Assembly: GCF_025567345.1 (NCBI RefSeq)
Contig: NZ_JAOQJS010000002.1
Location: 186,001-250,000 of the forward strand
Reading direction: 5' to 3'
Origin: Coprococcus ammoniilyticus
Lineage (GTDB): Bacteria; Bacillota; Clostridia; Lachnospirales; Lachnospiraceae
Length of the DNA: 64,000 nucleotides
Part shown: positions 17,611-27,287 of the stretch, in pieces
Position numbering within the stretch: the first letter of the stretch is position 1
How the letters are laid out: each line of letters opens with the position of its first letter
The notes under the pieces: model-generated
What the model was told of the DNA's origin: nothing
Seen by the model: the letters and a program-made list of their open reading frames with translations, nothing else
Databases searched by the model: none
Translations under genes and position numbers: made by a program

Positions 17611-20007
17611 GTGAAATACGGACATTTTGATGAAGCCAAAAAAGAATATGTAATAGACAGACCGGATACTCCTGCACCTTGGGCGAACTACCTTGGTTCG
17701 CCTGCCTATGGTGCGATTATCTCCAATAATGCAGGTGGTTACAGCTTTGAAAAGAGTGGTGCGAACGGAAGAATTATCCGTTACATCTTCAACAGCTTTG
17801 ACCAGCCGGGAAGATATGTATACTTAAGAGATGACGATACTTCAGATTTCTGGTCAGCATCCTGGCAGCCGGTAGGCAAGAGCCTGAATGAATACAAGAG
17901 CGAGTGTCATCACGGAACTGCTTATACCAATATCATGGCAGATTATTCCGGTATCCATTCTGAGGTACTTTATTATGTACCGCTGGATAAGACACATGAG
18001 GTATGGAATGTAACTCTTACAAATAAATCCAATAAGACCAGACATCTGTCTGCGATCGGTTTCTGTGAATTTACAAACGACTGCAACTATGAGCAGGATC
18101 AGGTAAACTTACAGTATACATTATTTATTTCAAGAACCTACTACAGAGATCAGAAAATCCTTCAGGTGATCAATGAGAATGTAGTGAATGATTCAGTGGA
18201 TGGAAATGCTGTAAACAAGCGTTTCTTCGGACTTGCAGGCAGTGAAGTTGCTTCTTACTGTGGAGATAAAGAAGAATTCCTTGGTATGTATCACACATAT
18301 GCTGATCCGGTTGCTGTTATCAATGGTGACTGTGGTAATAAATTAAATTATAACGAGAATTCTTGTGGTGCACTTCAGACAAAGATCACACTTGAGCCGG
18401 GCGAATCAAAGACATTTTCATTTATTCTTGGCATGAAGGATGAAGCTACAGCAAATGAGATCATGAAAGCCTATGAAGATGAGAAGACCTGTGCTGCAGA
18501 GCTTCAGGAGCTGATCGATTACTGGCATGGCAAGTTAGATAACTTCCAGGTTAAGACACCGAGCGAGTCATTTAACAACATGATCAATACATGGAATTCT
18601 TATCAGTGCTTTATGACCTTTATCTGGTCAAGAGCTGCATCCTTTACATACTGTGGCCTGAGAAACGGTTATGGCTACAGAGATACCGTACAGGATATTC
18701 AGGGTATCATCCATCTTGCACCGGAAATGGCGCTGGAAAAGATTCGTTTCATGTTATCCGCTCAGGTAGATAATGGTGGCGGACTTCCGCTGGTTAAGTA
18801 CACACACAACCCTGGTCATGAGGATACACCGGATGATCCATCTTATGTAAAAGAGACCGGACATCCTGCATATCGTGCAGATGATGCATTATGGTTATTC
18901 CCGACCATTTACAAATATATCGCAGAGTCAGGTAATATCGGCTTTATAGATGAGATTATCCCATTTGCAAATAAGGATGAAGGAACTGTATACGAGCATT
19001 TGAAGAGAGCAATCGACTTCTCTATGAACCGTCTGGGTGATAATGGAATGCCTGCAGGACTTCATGCGGACTGGAACGACTGCTTAAGACTTGGCAAGCG
19101 TGGAGAATCTACATTTGTAGCAATGCAGCTTTATTATGCAATGACTGTAATTAAGTATTTTGCAGAGTTAAAAGACGATGCAGATTATATTGACTATATC
19201 AATGAGATCCAGTATAAGATGGGTAACACAATTCAGGAGAAATGCTGGGAAGATGACCGTTATATCCGTGGATATAAAGAGGGTGGTATGGTGATCGGTT
19301 CCAAGAATGATCCTGAAGCAAGTATGTGGCTGAACCCTCAGTCATGGGCAGTTATCAGCGGTCTTGCTACCAGAGAACAGAGCGAGCTTGCATTGGAATC
19401 TGTTCACAGAGAATTAAATACACCATATGGTGTCAGACTGATGTTCCCACCATATAAGAAACATGCGTTTGACGGAGCGTTAATGCTTCTGTTCAATGCA
19501 GGAACAAAGGAGAATGCAGGTATCTTCTCACAGCCACAGGGCTGGATCATCCTTGCTGAAGCATTGATGGGACATGGTAATCGTGCATTTGAATACTTTG
19601 ACGAGAGTTCACCGGCATCTATGAATGATAAGGCCGAGGTTCGTAAGTTAGAGCCTTACTGCCATGGTCAGTTCACGGAGTCAGTTGGAAGTCCTTATGA
19701 AGGCCGTTCCCATGTTCACTGGCTGACAGGAACAGCATCTACCTGTATGGTTGGATGTGTTGAGGGTATCATGGGTATGCGTCCTGATTTCTACGGAATT
19801 AAGATCGCACCTGCAGTACCATCTGACTGGAAAGAGTTCAATATCACAAAGAACTATCGTGGCAAGAAGTTAAATATTCATGTTACAAATCCGGACGGAC
19901 ATGAAAGTGGCTGCCAGAGCATGACTGTAAATGGAAAGGTAATGGAAGATAACTACATTCGGTTTGATGAACTGGATGATGTAAATGAGATTACACTCGT
20001 TATGTAA
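17611..20007 (+). CDS. cbpA: GH94 cellobiose phosphorylase
   Basis: An enzyme of about 798 residues that cleaves cellobiose with phosphate to glucose 1-phosphate and glucose in the cytoplasm, saving ATP. The opening KYGHFD...KEYVI, PWANYLGSPAYGAIISN and GGYSF segments are typical of GH94. The catalytic acid is the Asp at residue 490 in ADWND. The frame has an ATG at 17605, but that is one base after AGGAGGG. GTG at 17611 is 7 bases away and gives the family-like MKYGHFD start, so it is preferred. A cellodextrin or other beta-glucan specificity cannot be excluded. It probably shares the pnp transcript and ends in a strong terminator. Confidence 0.9.
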   Translation: MKYGHFDEAKKEYVIDRPDTPAPWANYLGSPAYGAIISNNAGGYSFEKSGANGRIIRYIFNSFDQPGRYVYLRDDDTSDFWSASWQPVGKSLNEYKSECHHGTAYTNIMADYSGIHSEVLYYVPLDKTHEVWNVTLTNKSNKTRHLSAIGFCEFTNDCNYEQDQVNLQYTLFISRTYYRDQKILQVINENVVNDSVDGNAVNKRFFGLAGSEVASYCGDKEEFLGMYHTYADPVAVINGDCGNKLNYNENSCGALQTKITLEPGESKTFSFILGMKDEATANEIMKAYEDEKTCAAELQELIDYWHGKLDNFQVKTPSESFNNMINTWNSYQCFMTFIWSRAASFTYCGLRNGYGYRDTVQDIQGIIHLAPEMALEKIRFMLSAQVDNGGGLPLVKYTHNPGHEDTPDDPSYVKETGHPAYRADDALWLFPTIYKYIAESGNIGFIDEIIPFANKDEGTVYEHLKRAIDFSMNRLGDNGMPAGLHADWNDCLRLGKRGESTFVAMQLYYAMTVIKYFAELKDDADYIDYINEIQYKMGNTIQEKCWEDDRYIRGYKEGGMVIGSKNDPEASMWLNPQSWAVISGLATREQSELALESVHRELNTPYGVRLMFPPYKKHAFDGALMLLFNAGTKENAGIFSQPQGWIILAEALMGHGNRAFEYFDESSPASMNDKAEVRKLEPYCHGQFTESVGSPYEGRSHVHWLTGTASTCMVGCVEGIMGMRPDFYGIKIAPAVPSDWKEFNITKNYRGKKLNIHVTNPDGHESGCQSMTVNGKVMEDNYIRFDELDDVNEITLVM

Positions 20008-20041
20008 TTTATGAATAATTTCATATAAAGTATCAAACAAT

Positions 20042-20082
20042 AGGCAGGAAGAAATGAAAAAATCTTCCTGCCTGTTATTTTT
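20042..20082 (+). terminator. Intrinsic terminator after cellobiose phosphorylase
   Basis: AGGCAGGAAGA (20042-20052) pairs perfectly with TCTTCCTGCCT (20063-20073), followed by a T-rich run. Confidence 0.93.
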
Positions 20083-20175
20083 TTGCAAAAAAGTTATGGT
20101 TGAATGGAAAAGCAAAAATGATATTCGATTTATACAGGCGGAACATTTCTGACTATAAGAAAGGAAGTCGTTTAC

Positions 20176-20835
20176 ATGGATCAGGAATTAAAAAGACAGG
20201 ACCTCATTGTAGAAAATGGTCAGATCATCATAAATGGAAACAAAGAAAAATATAATATATTGTTACTTGATATCATTGGGGAGATTGAGGGACATGTCAG
20301 TCTGCCGTCCGATACCAAGACTACAAAATATGAGCATATATTGCCGGAGCTTGCGGTTGTTCAGGATGACGAAAGCATCAAAGGTGTACTCGTATTATTA
20401 AATACAGTAGGCGGGGATGTAGAAGCAGGCCTTGCAATAGCAGAGATGCTGGCATCAATCAGCAAACCGGTTGTTACACTGGTGCTTGGAGGGAGTCATT
20501 CGATCGGTGTGCCGCTTGCGGTATCAGGTAATGTATCATTTATCGTACCGACAGCAACGATGGTTGTGCATCCTCTCAGAGTATCCGATACCGTGCTAGG
20601 TGTGAGACAAAATTACGAATATATCGAACGGATGCAGGACCGAATCATACAGTTTACGTCTTGTCATTCCAAGATCGGTGAAGATTCATTAAGATCGATC
20701 ATGTTCAATACACAGGAATTATCCAAAGATATCGGTTCGGTTCTTGTTGGAAAAGAAGCGGTCGAATGCGGCATTATTGACAGGATCGGAGGAATATCGG
20801 CTGCATTAAACAAACTCTATGACTTGATAAATTGA
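20176..20835 (+). CDS. tepA: ClpP-family serine protease, TepA/YmfB type
   Basis: A 219-residue ClpP-fold protein. The catalytic Ser lies in GGSHSIGVP (around residue 116-119), the His in MVVHPLR, and the oxyanion-like GG in NTVGGDVEAG. It is closest to TepA (YmfB), described in Bacillus as a translocation-enhancing protease-like protein, and not to housekeeping ClpP. In Bacillus the gene also neighbours the DNA translocase gene spoIIIE, as here with ftsK. Its substrate is unknown. AAGGAAG precedes the ATG by about 7 bases. Confidence 0.82.
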   Translation: MDQELKRQDLIVENGQIIINGNKEKYNILLLDIIGEIEGHVSLPSDTKTTKYEHILPELAVVQDDESIKGVLVLLNTVGGDVEAGLAIAEMLASISKPVVTLVLGGSHSIGVPLAVSGNVSFIVPTATMVVHPLRVSDTVLGVRQNYEYIERMQDRIIQFTSCHSKIGEDSLRSIMFNTQELSKDIGSVLVGKEAVECGIIDRIGGISAALNKLYDLIN

Positions 20836-20959
20836 TGGAATGATAGTAAAATAGGCTGATGGTTCGTTTTTTTTACGGCTATTGGCCGGTACATAGAAAA
20901 ACGGTATAGATAGAGAAAACAATAAAACAGTGCTGGTTATACAGCGGATTGGAGCAATT

Positions 20960-21835
20960 ATGTCACTATTAGAATCAATCATTATGGGAATCATTCAGGG
21001 AGCAACCGAGTTCCTTCCCGTCAGCAGTTCAGGACATCTCGCAATCTTTAAGAACATGTTTCATGTAAATACAGATACAGGCATCATGTTTGATATCCTG
21101 CTTCATTTTGGCACACTGGTTGCCATCTTTATTGTGTATTGGAAGGATATTGTTGAACTGATCGTAGAAGGATTTACGATTATCGGTCTTGCCTGCTGCA
21201 ATGTAGGGAGATTTTTTGCAAATCTGTTTTCCAAGGAGAAGAAACCATATCGTAAGATCATTGAAACGGAATACCGTAAATTCGTAATGCTTGTTATTTT
21301 ATCAACACTTGTAACTATGGTGATCGCACTTCCGTTTGAGAGTAAGATTGAAAATGCCGGAAATACTTTATTAGTTCCGGGATTTTGTCTCTGTATCACA
21401 TCTGTGATTTTATTTATTGCTGATCGTGTTCAGAAGGGCAATAAAGGACCGGCAGAGGCTACATATAAGAATTCGTTATTTATCGGTCTGGCTCAGGGTA
21501 TTGCAACTCTTCCCGGTATTTCCAGATCGGGCTCTACGATCACAGCAGGTCTTGCATGTGGATTTAACAGAGAATTTGCAGTAAAATATTCATTCATCAT
21601 GTCGATTCCGACAATTCTTGGAGCATGTATTCTTCAGATCCCGGATCTGGCAGGTGCAAGTCTTACCGGATCAGAGATCCTGAATTATGTGATCGGTATG
21701 ATCGTTGCGGGCGTTGTAGGCTTTCTTTGTATCAAAGTGATGCTGAAATCAGTAAAGAACAATAAATTCAAGGGATATTCCATTTATTGTTTATGCGCAG
21801 GTGTGATATCTGTCATTTATTATTTTGTACGTTAA
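20960..21835 (+). CDS. uppP: Undecaprenyl-diphosphatase
   Basis: A BacA/UppP membrane phosphatase of about 291 residues. It recycles undecaprenyl pyrophosphate to the carrier phosphate used in wall synthesis and contributes to bacitracin tolerance. Both signature motifs are present: IIQGATEFLPVSSSGH at the N-terminus (catalytic Glu residues) and LPGISRSGSTI in the second half. Several membrane helices fit the family. The frame opens at 20930, but the ATG at 20960 has GGAG 5 bases upstream and gives the standard MSLLESII start. Confidence 0.94.
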   Translation: MSLLESIIMGIIQGATEFLPVSSSGHLAIFKNMFHVNTDTGIMFDILLHFGTLVAIFIVYWKDIVELIVEGFTIIGLACCNVGRFFANLFSKEKKPYRKIIETEYRKFVMLVILSTLVTMVIALPFESKIENAGNTLLVPGFCLCITSVILFIADRVQKGNKGPAEATYKNSLFIGLAQGIATLPGISRSGSTITAGLACGFNREFAVKYSFIMSIPTILGACILQIPDLAGASLTGSEILNYVIGMIVAGVVGFLCIKVMLKSVKNNKFKGYSIYCLCAGVISVIYYFVR

Positions 21836-21861
21836 TTTAAGTAAGTAAGTGGGAGAAGAAA

Positions 21862-24627
21862 ATGGCTGAAACCAGAAAGAAAAACGGGACGGCAAAACAG
21901 AACGGAACGACCAGAGCCACCGGTGGAACCGGGAAAAATGGTACGGGGAAAAAAAATAGTACAGCTAAAAGGTCAAATACAGTATCGAACCCAAATACAT
22001 CAAAAAAACAGATGGAACAACAGATAGAAGAAGATAACAGGGAAGTACGTCTGGAAGTAATCCTGTTAGTCATTCTTGCTTTTTCCATATTCTTGATGAT
22101 CGCTAACTTTGGAAAATGTGGAAAGGTCGGCGATGCAATATCCGGTTTCCTGTTTGGTGTGATCGGATTTGCCGAATACATATTTCCGGTATATCTTTTT
22201 ATATCATCGGCATTTATTATTTCTAATCTTGGTAATAAAAAGGTTAGAAATGAAGTAATCTATATCGGTGTGGTTCTGATGATCATATCGATGATCAGCC
22301 AGATGATCTTCACAACCGATTATTTATCTGTAAAACAGTTATATCTGGATGGATATAAGGAGCATATGGGCGGTGGAATTATCTGTGGCGGTTTGTTCTT
22401 TATTTTCAGAAATACGATCGGTATCGTGGGCGTAACACTGGTAATGATCCTTGGTGCGCTTGTTATGTTTGTCCTGATCACGGGAATCTCAGTGATCGAT
22501 ACATTTAAGAATCTGATCAACAGCTTTTACAGGGAAGAAGAATATGAAGAACCGGAGCAGGAGTGCAGACCGGTTAAAAAGAATAAGAAAAAGTCCGGAA
22601 AGTCCGGAAACAGCCAGGTAAGGCTTGAGAACCTGAAGGTCTATGAAAGCGGTGAAAAGCAAAAGGGCAAAGCGAAGGACTTCTTTGAGAATGAGGATGA
22701 GATTCATGAAATAAATGTACCGGATGACGATTTTCTTACATTTAATAATGATGTAGAGAAGATTGTACTTCATGATGAAAGAGAAGAACAGATACCGGTA
22801 TCGTTTGCGAAGAAAACGTCGGTTACAAAGAGCAGGAGAAAATCAGAACCTGCTCCTGTAGAAACGGCAGCCGGTGTTTCGTCGGCAGTTCCTATGGGTG
22901 ATACACAGGAGATTCCTGTTCAGCAGACAAAAGACATCTTTGATGCAGAATTTGAGGATGAAGAAGATGTTCTTTCCGGTGCGATCAATGGAAATGAGCA
23001 TCCGGAGGTTGTCAGTGTGATACCGGATGATTATGATCCGGATATGGATTCTGCGTTTTCCAGTGTGACAGGAAAGACAGAGAACTCTCAGACGGTGAAG
23101 AAGCCTGCACCGGCGGCAGACAAGCCCGGACAGAAGAACTATAAAGAGGGAGCAAAGTATAAATTTCCGGGATCCAATCTTCTGGCACAGCCGCCGAAGA
23201 ATCACAATGCGAACCGGGATGCACAGGTACGTTCTACAGCGATCAAGTTGAAGAATACATTGGAAAACTTTGGTGTTAATGTTACGATCACAAATTATAG
23301 CTGCGGACCGGCGGTTACCCGGTTTGAAATGCAACCGGAGCAGGGCGTTAAGGTCAGTAAGATCCTTGGTCTTGCCGATGATATCAAGTTAAATCTTGCA
23401 GCCGCAGATATTCGTATCGAAGCTCCGATCCCCGGCAAGGCAGCGATCGGAATCGAAGTACCAAACAAAGAAAATTCAATTGTTGCATTTCGCGAACTGG
23501 TGGAATCGGATAATTTCAAGAATTCCAAATCCAACATCGCATTTGCAGTCGGTAAAGATATCAGTGGACAGGTTATTGTTACGGATATAGCCAAGATGCC
23601 GCATCTGCTGATCGCCGGCGCCACAGGCTCCGGTAAATCGGTCTGTATCAATACGCTGATAATGAGTATCTTATATAAGGCAAAACCGGAAGAAGTAAAA
23701 CTGATCATGATCGATCCGAAGATGGTAGAGCTTGCCTGTTATAATGGCATTCCACATCTGCTGATCCCGGTTGTAACCGATCCGAAGAAGGCATCCGGTG
23801 CACTGAACTGGGCGGTAGAGGAAATGACCAGAAGATATCAGATGTTTGCAGAATGTGGAGTCAGAAATATACAGGGATATAATGACAAAGTAGAACAGGC
23901 ACTTGCTTCCGGATCAGTAGATGATGAGAAGCTAAAGAAAATGCCGACGATCGTTGTGATTGTGGACGAGCTTGCCGACCTGATGATGGTTGCTCACGGA
24001 GAAGTGGAAGACGCGATTGTCCGTTTGTCACAGCTTGCCAGAGCGGCAGGTATCCATCTGGTTATAGCAACTCAGCGTCCATCGGTAGATGTTATTACCG
24101 GTCTGATCAAGGCAAATGTTCCATCGAGAATTGCATTCGCTGTATCATCCGGTGTAGATTCCAGAACCATCTTAGATATGAATGGTGCAGAGAAGCTTCT
24201 CGGTAAGGGTGATATGTTATTTTATCCGACCGGTTATCCAAAACCGGTTCGTGTACAGGGAGCTTTTGTTTCTGATGAAGAAGTGTCAGCCGTTGTGGAG
24301 TATCTGAAGAAACAGAACGGTGTCGGAACGTATGATGATGATATATCTAAGTCTATTACACAGACCGGAGCGGCCGGTGCACCCGGTATGAGCGGTGGAA
24401 GTGATAAGGATGATTATTTTGTAGAAGCCGGACACTTTATCATTGATAAAGAAAAGGCCTCGATCGGAATGCTGCAGCGTGCGTTTAAGATCGGCTTTAA
24501 CCGTGCGGCACGTATCATGGATCAGCTTGCAGGTGCCGGGGTTGTAGGTCCGGAGGAGGGCACAAAGGCAAGAAAGATACTTATGACGCAGGAAGAATTT
24601 GACGAATATATAGATAATAATTTATAA
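21862..24627 (+). CDS. ftsK: DNA translocase FtsK/SpoIIIE
   Basis: A 921-residue DNA pump that moves chromosomes across division or sporulation septa. Four membrane helices lie in about residues 55-210. A long charged, low-complexity linker follows to about 440. Next is the motor domain with Walker A AGATGSGKSV (about 585-594) and Walker B IVVIVDELADLMM. The C-terminal gamma winged-helix domain (about 850-915, RAFKIGFNRAARIMDQL) reads KOPS/SRS sequences. The N-terminus is unusually Thr/Gly/Asn/Lys-rich. GGGAGAAG precedes the ATG. FtsK versus SpoIIIE cannot be separated by sequence alone. Confidence 0.94.
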   Translation: MAETRKKNGTAKQNGTTRATGGTGKNGTGKKNSTAKRSNTVSNPNTSKKQMEQQIEEDNREVRLEVILLVILAFSIFLMIANFGKCGKVGDAISGFLFGVIGFAEYIFPVYLFISSAFIISNLGNKKVRNEVIYIGVVLMIISMISQMIFTTDYLSVKQLYLDGYKEHMGGGIICGGLFFIFRNTIGIVGVTLVMILGALVMFVLITGISVIDTFKNLINSFYREEEYEEPEQECRPVKKNKKKSGKSGNSQVRLENLKVYESGEKQKGKAKDFFENEDEIHEINVPDDDFLTFNNDVEKIVLHDEREEQIPVSFAKKTSVTKSRRKSEPAPVETAAGVSSAVPMGDTQEIPVQQTKDIFDAEFEDEEDVLSGAINGNEHPEVVSVIPDDYDPDMDSAFSSVTGKTENSQTVKKPAPAADKPGQKNYKEGAKYKFPGSNLLAQPPKNHNANRDAQVRSTAIKLKNTLENFGVNVTITNYSCGPAVTRFEMQPEQGVKVSKILGLADDIKLNLAAADIRIEAPIPGKAAIGIEVPNKENSIVAFRELVESDNFKNSKSNIAFAVGKDISGQVIVTDIAKMPHLLIAGATGSGKSVCINTLIMSILYKAKPEEVKLIMIDPKMVELACYNGIPHLLIPVVTDPKKASGALNWAVEEMTRRYQMFAECGVRNIQGYNDKVEQALASGSVDDEKLKKMPTIVVIVDELADLMMVAHGEVEDAIVRLSQLARAAGIHLVIATQRPSVDVITGLIKANVPSRIAFAVSSGVDSRTILDMNGAEKLLGKGDMLFYPTGYPKPVRVQGAFVSDEEVSAVVEYLKKQNGVGTYDDDISKSITQTGAAGAPGMSGGSDKDDYFVEAGHFIIDKEKASIGMLQRAFKIGFNRAARIMDQLAGAGVVGPEEGTKARKILMTQEEFDEYIDNNL

Positions 24628-24738
24628 TACAAATTCAAATGATATTTATACAGGGAAAATGCCGGTGAAGGGATATAGCGTGCATAGGCAGATTTTACCT
24701 GCTATAGGATAAAATTACACTCAGGGAGGACATATTAA

Positions 24739-26409
24739 ATGTTAAACGACATCGAAATTGCACAGCAGGCAGAGATGAAGAATATAAAGGAGGTTGCAGC
24801 AAAGCTTGACATCAAAGAAGATGATATCGAGATGTATGGCAAATATAAAGCAAAGTTGTCAGATGAGCTGATCGCTTCCGTACAGAAAAATGAGAATGGT
24901 AAGCTGATCTTAGTTACAGCGATCAATCCGACTCCTGCAGGAGAGGGCAAGACAACGATTACAGTCGGACTTGGTGAAGCTATGGGCAGACTGAACAAGA
25001 AAGCGGTTATCGCACTTCGTGAACCATCACTTGGCCCGTGCTTTGGTATCAAGGGCGGTGCTGCCGGCGGCGGATATGCACAGGTAGTACCGATGGAGGA
25101 TCTGAATCTTCATTTTACTGGTGATTTCCATGCGATCACATCTGCAAACAATCTGCTTGCAGCAATGATGGATAACCATATTCATCAGGGAAATGCACTC
25201 GGCATTGATGTGAACCGTATCGTATTTAAAAGATGTATGGATATGAATGACCGTGCGCTGCGTCATACCGTGATCGGACTTGGAAAGCGTGTAGATGGTG
25301 TGCCAAGAGAAGATGGCTTCGTGATCACGGTTGCATCAGAGATCATGGCGATCCTTTGTCTGGCAGCGGATTTCAATGACCTGAAGGAAAGACTTGGCAG
25401 GATCATTGTTGCTTATAATTACCAGAACGAGCCTGTAACAGCAAAGGATCTGAAAGCGGTTGGTGCTATGGCTGCACTCTTAAAGGATGCGATCAAGCCG
25501 AATATGATCCAGACGTTGGAGCATACACCTGCACTTGTGCATGGCGGACCATTTGCAAATATCGCACATGGCTGTAACAGTGTAATCGCAACAAAAACAG
25601 CATTAAAGCTGGCAGACTATGTAATTACAGAGGCTGGATTCGGAGCAGATCTTGGTGCAGAGAAGTTCTTTGATATCAAGTGCCGTATGAACGGACTGAA
25701 GCCGGATGCAGTTGTTCTTGTTGCAACCGTAAAGGCATTGAAGTACAACGGCGGCGTACCGAAGACAGAGCTTGGTCAGGAGAATCTGGAGGCATTAAAG
25801 AAAGGTATCGTAAACCTTGAAAAGCACATCGAGAATCTTCAGAAGTATCAGGTTCCTGTTGTCGTTACTTTAAACCGTTTCATCACAGACACAGATGCGG
25901 AACTTGCGTTTGTAGAGAAATTCTGTAAGGACAGAAACTGTGATTTCGCTCTTGCAAATGTATGGGAAAAAGGCGGCGAAGGCGGTATCGAGCTTGCAAA
26001 TGCAGTATTAAATACACTTGAGAACAAAAAGAGTGATTTTAAAGTATTATATAAAGATGAGCTGTCAATTAAAGAAAAGATCTCATGCATTGCAACAGAG
26101 ATCTATGGTGCAGCAAATGTAACATACAGTCCGGAAGCAGATCGTGCGATCGCTAAGATTGAAGAGATGGGATTTGGAAACTTCCCTGTATGTATGGCAA
26201 AGAATCAGTATTCACTTTCGGATGATCCAAAGAAGCTTGGAAGACCGGAAGGATTTGATATTAATATCCGTGAAGTATATGTCAGTGCAGGTGCCGGCTT
26301 TGTGGTCGCAATCACAGGTACGATTATGACAATGCCTGGTCTGCCTAAGGTGCCGGCTGCTGAAAATATCAGTGTAAATGATGATGGTGTAATTTGCGGA
26401 TTATTCTAA
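24739..26409 (+). CDS. fhs: Formate-tetrahydrofolate ligase
   Basis: A 556-residue enzyme that joins formate to tetrahydrofolate using ATP to form 10-formyl-THF. The P-loop-like TPAGEGKTT lies near residue 58, followed by the family segments REPSLGPCFGIKGGAAGGG and NDRALRH. The length is standard. It sits directly before folD, so both C1-THF interconversion steps are encoded together; the split AICAR transformylase 35 kb downstream uses the product. The upstream gap (24628-24738) does not show the conserved core of a ZTP or THF riboswitch by eye. The ATG is preceded by GGGAGGA. Confidence 0.96.
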   Translation: MLNDIEIAQQAEMKNIKEVAAKLDIKEDDIEMYGKYKAKLSDELIASVQKNENGKLILVTAINPTPAGEGKTTITVGLGEAMGRLNKKAVIALREPSLGPCFGIKGGAAGGGYAQVVPMEDLNLHFTGDFHAITSANNLLAAMMDNHIHQGNALGIDVNRIVFKRCMDMNDRALRHTVIGLGKRVDGVPREDGFVITVASEIMAILCLAADFNDLKERLGRIIVAYNYQNEPVTAKDLKAVGAMAALLKDAIKPNMIQTLEHTPALVHGGPFANIAHGCNSVIATKTALKLADYVITEAGFGADLGAEKFFDIKCRMNGLKPDAVVLVATVKALKYNGGVPKTELGQENLEALKKGIVNLEKHIENLQKYQVPVVVTLNRFITDTDAELAFVEKFCKDRNCDFALANVWEKGGEGGIELANAVLNTLENKKSDFKVLYKDELSIKEKISCIATEIYGAANVTYSPEADRAIAKIEEMGFGNFPVCMAKNQYSLSDDPKKLGRPEGFDINIREVYVSAGAGFVVAITGTIMTMPGLPKVPAAENISVNDDGVICGLF

Positions 26410-26426
26410 GGAGGAATAAATCAAAT

Positions 26427-27269
26427 ATGGCTCAACTGATTGATGGAAAAGCAATATCAAAACAGATAAAAGATGAATTAAAGGAACAGGTTGCAGAGCT
26501 TTCAGCAAAAGGTGTAAAGATCTGTCTGGCAGTTATCCAGGTAGGAAATGATCCGGCATCTTCCGTATACGTCGGCAATAAGAAAAAGGCATGTGCCTAT
26601 ATCGGCATTGATTCTTTGTCTTATGAGCTTCCGGAAGAGACAACGGAGGAAGAACTGTTAGAACTGATCGATAAATTGAATAAGGACGATGCTGTAAATG
26701 GAATTCTGGTACAGCTTCCGGTTCCAAAACATATCGATGAGGACAAGATCATTAAAGCAATCTCACCATTAAAGGATGTTGATGGCTTCCATCCGATGAG
26801 CGTTGGAGCATTAAGTATCGGTCAGCCTGGATTTGTATCCTGTACACCGGCTGGTGTGATCCAGCTCTTAAAGCGTTCCGGAATCGAGATCGCAGGAAAA
26901 GAATGTGTCGTGATCGGCAGAAGCAATATCGTAGGCAAACCGATGGCTATGCTGTTATTACGCGAGAATGGAACGGTTACGATCTGTCATTCAAAGACAA
27001 AGGATCTGAAAGAGGTATGTAAGCGTGCAGATATTCTTGTAGTTGCGATCGGCAGACCGAAGATGATCGATGCATCCTATATCAAAGAGGGCGCAACCGT
27101 GATCGATGTCGGAATACACAGAGATGAGAATAACAAATTATGCGGCGACGTTGATTTTGAATCAGCAAGCAAGGTTGCAGGAGCAATTACTCCTGTACCG
27201 GGTGGAGTTGGTCCTATGACGATCGCAATGCTTATGCATAACTGTGTAGATTCGATCAATATAAAATAA
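26427..27269 (+). CDS. folD: Bifunctional methylene-THF dehydrogenase/cyclohydrolase
   Basis: A 280-residue FolD that interconverts methylene-, methenyl- and 10-formyl-THF with NADP. Visible motifs are VGNDPASSVYVGNKKKACA with the catalytic Lys/Tyr, NGILVQLPVP, KDVDGFH, the nucleotide-binding VIGRSNIVGKPMA and the C-terminal TPVPGGVGPMT. The frame is open from 26394 but that overlaps fhs; the ATG at 26427 with AAGGAGGA upstream gives the expected MAQLIDGK start. It is co-transcribed with fhs and probably rimO and pgsA. Confidence 0.96.
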   Translation: MAQLIDGKAISKQIKDELKEQVAELSAKGVKICLAVIQVGNDPASSVYVGNKKKACAYIGIDSLSYELPEETTEEELLELIDKLNKDDAVNGILVQLPVPKHIDEDKIIKAISPLKDVDGFHPMSVGALSIGQPGFVSCTPAGVIQLLKRSGIEIAGKECVVIGRSNIVGKPMAMLLLRENGTVTICHSKTKDLKEVCKRADILVVAIGRPKMIDASYIKEGATVIDVGIHRDENNKLCGDVDFESASKVAGAITPVPGGVGPMTIAMLMHNCVDSINIK

Positions 27270-27287
27270 CCTGAGGAAAGAACATAT

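Noticed and set aside
24628..24738. Possible ZTP or THF riboswitch upstream of fhs
   Set aside because: The conserved core sequences of these riboswitches could not be found by eye, only a weak small hairpin.
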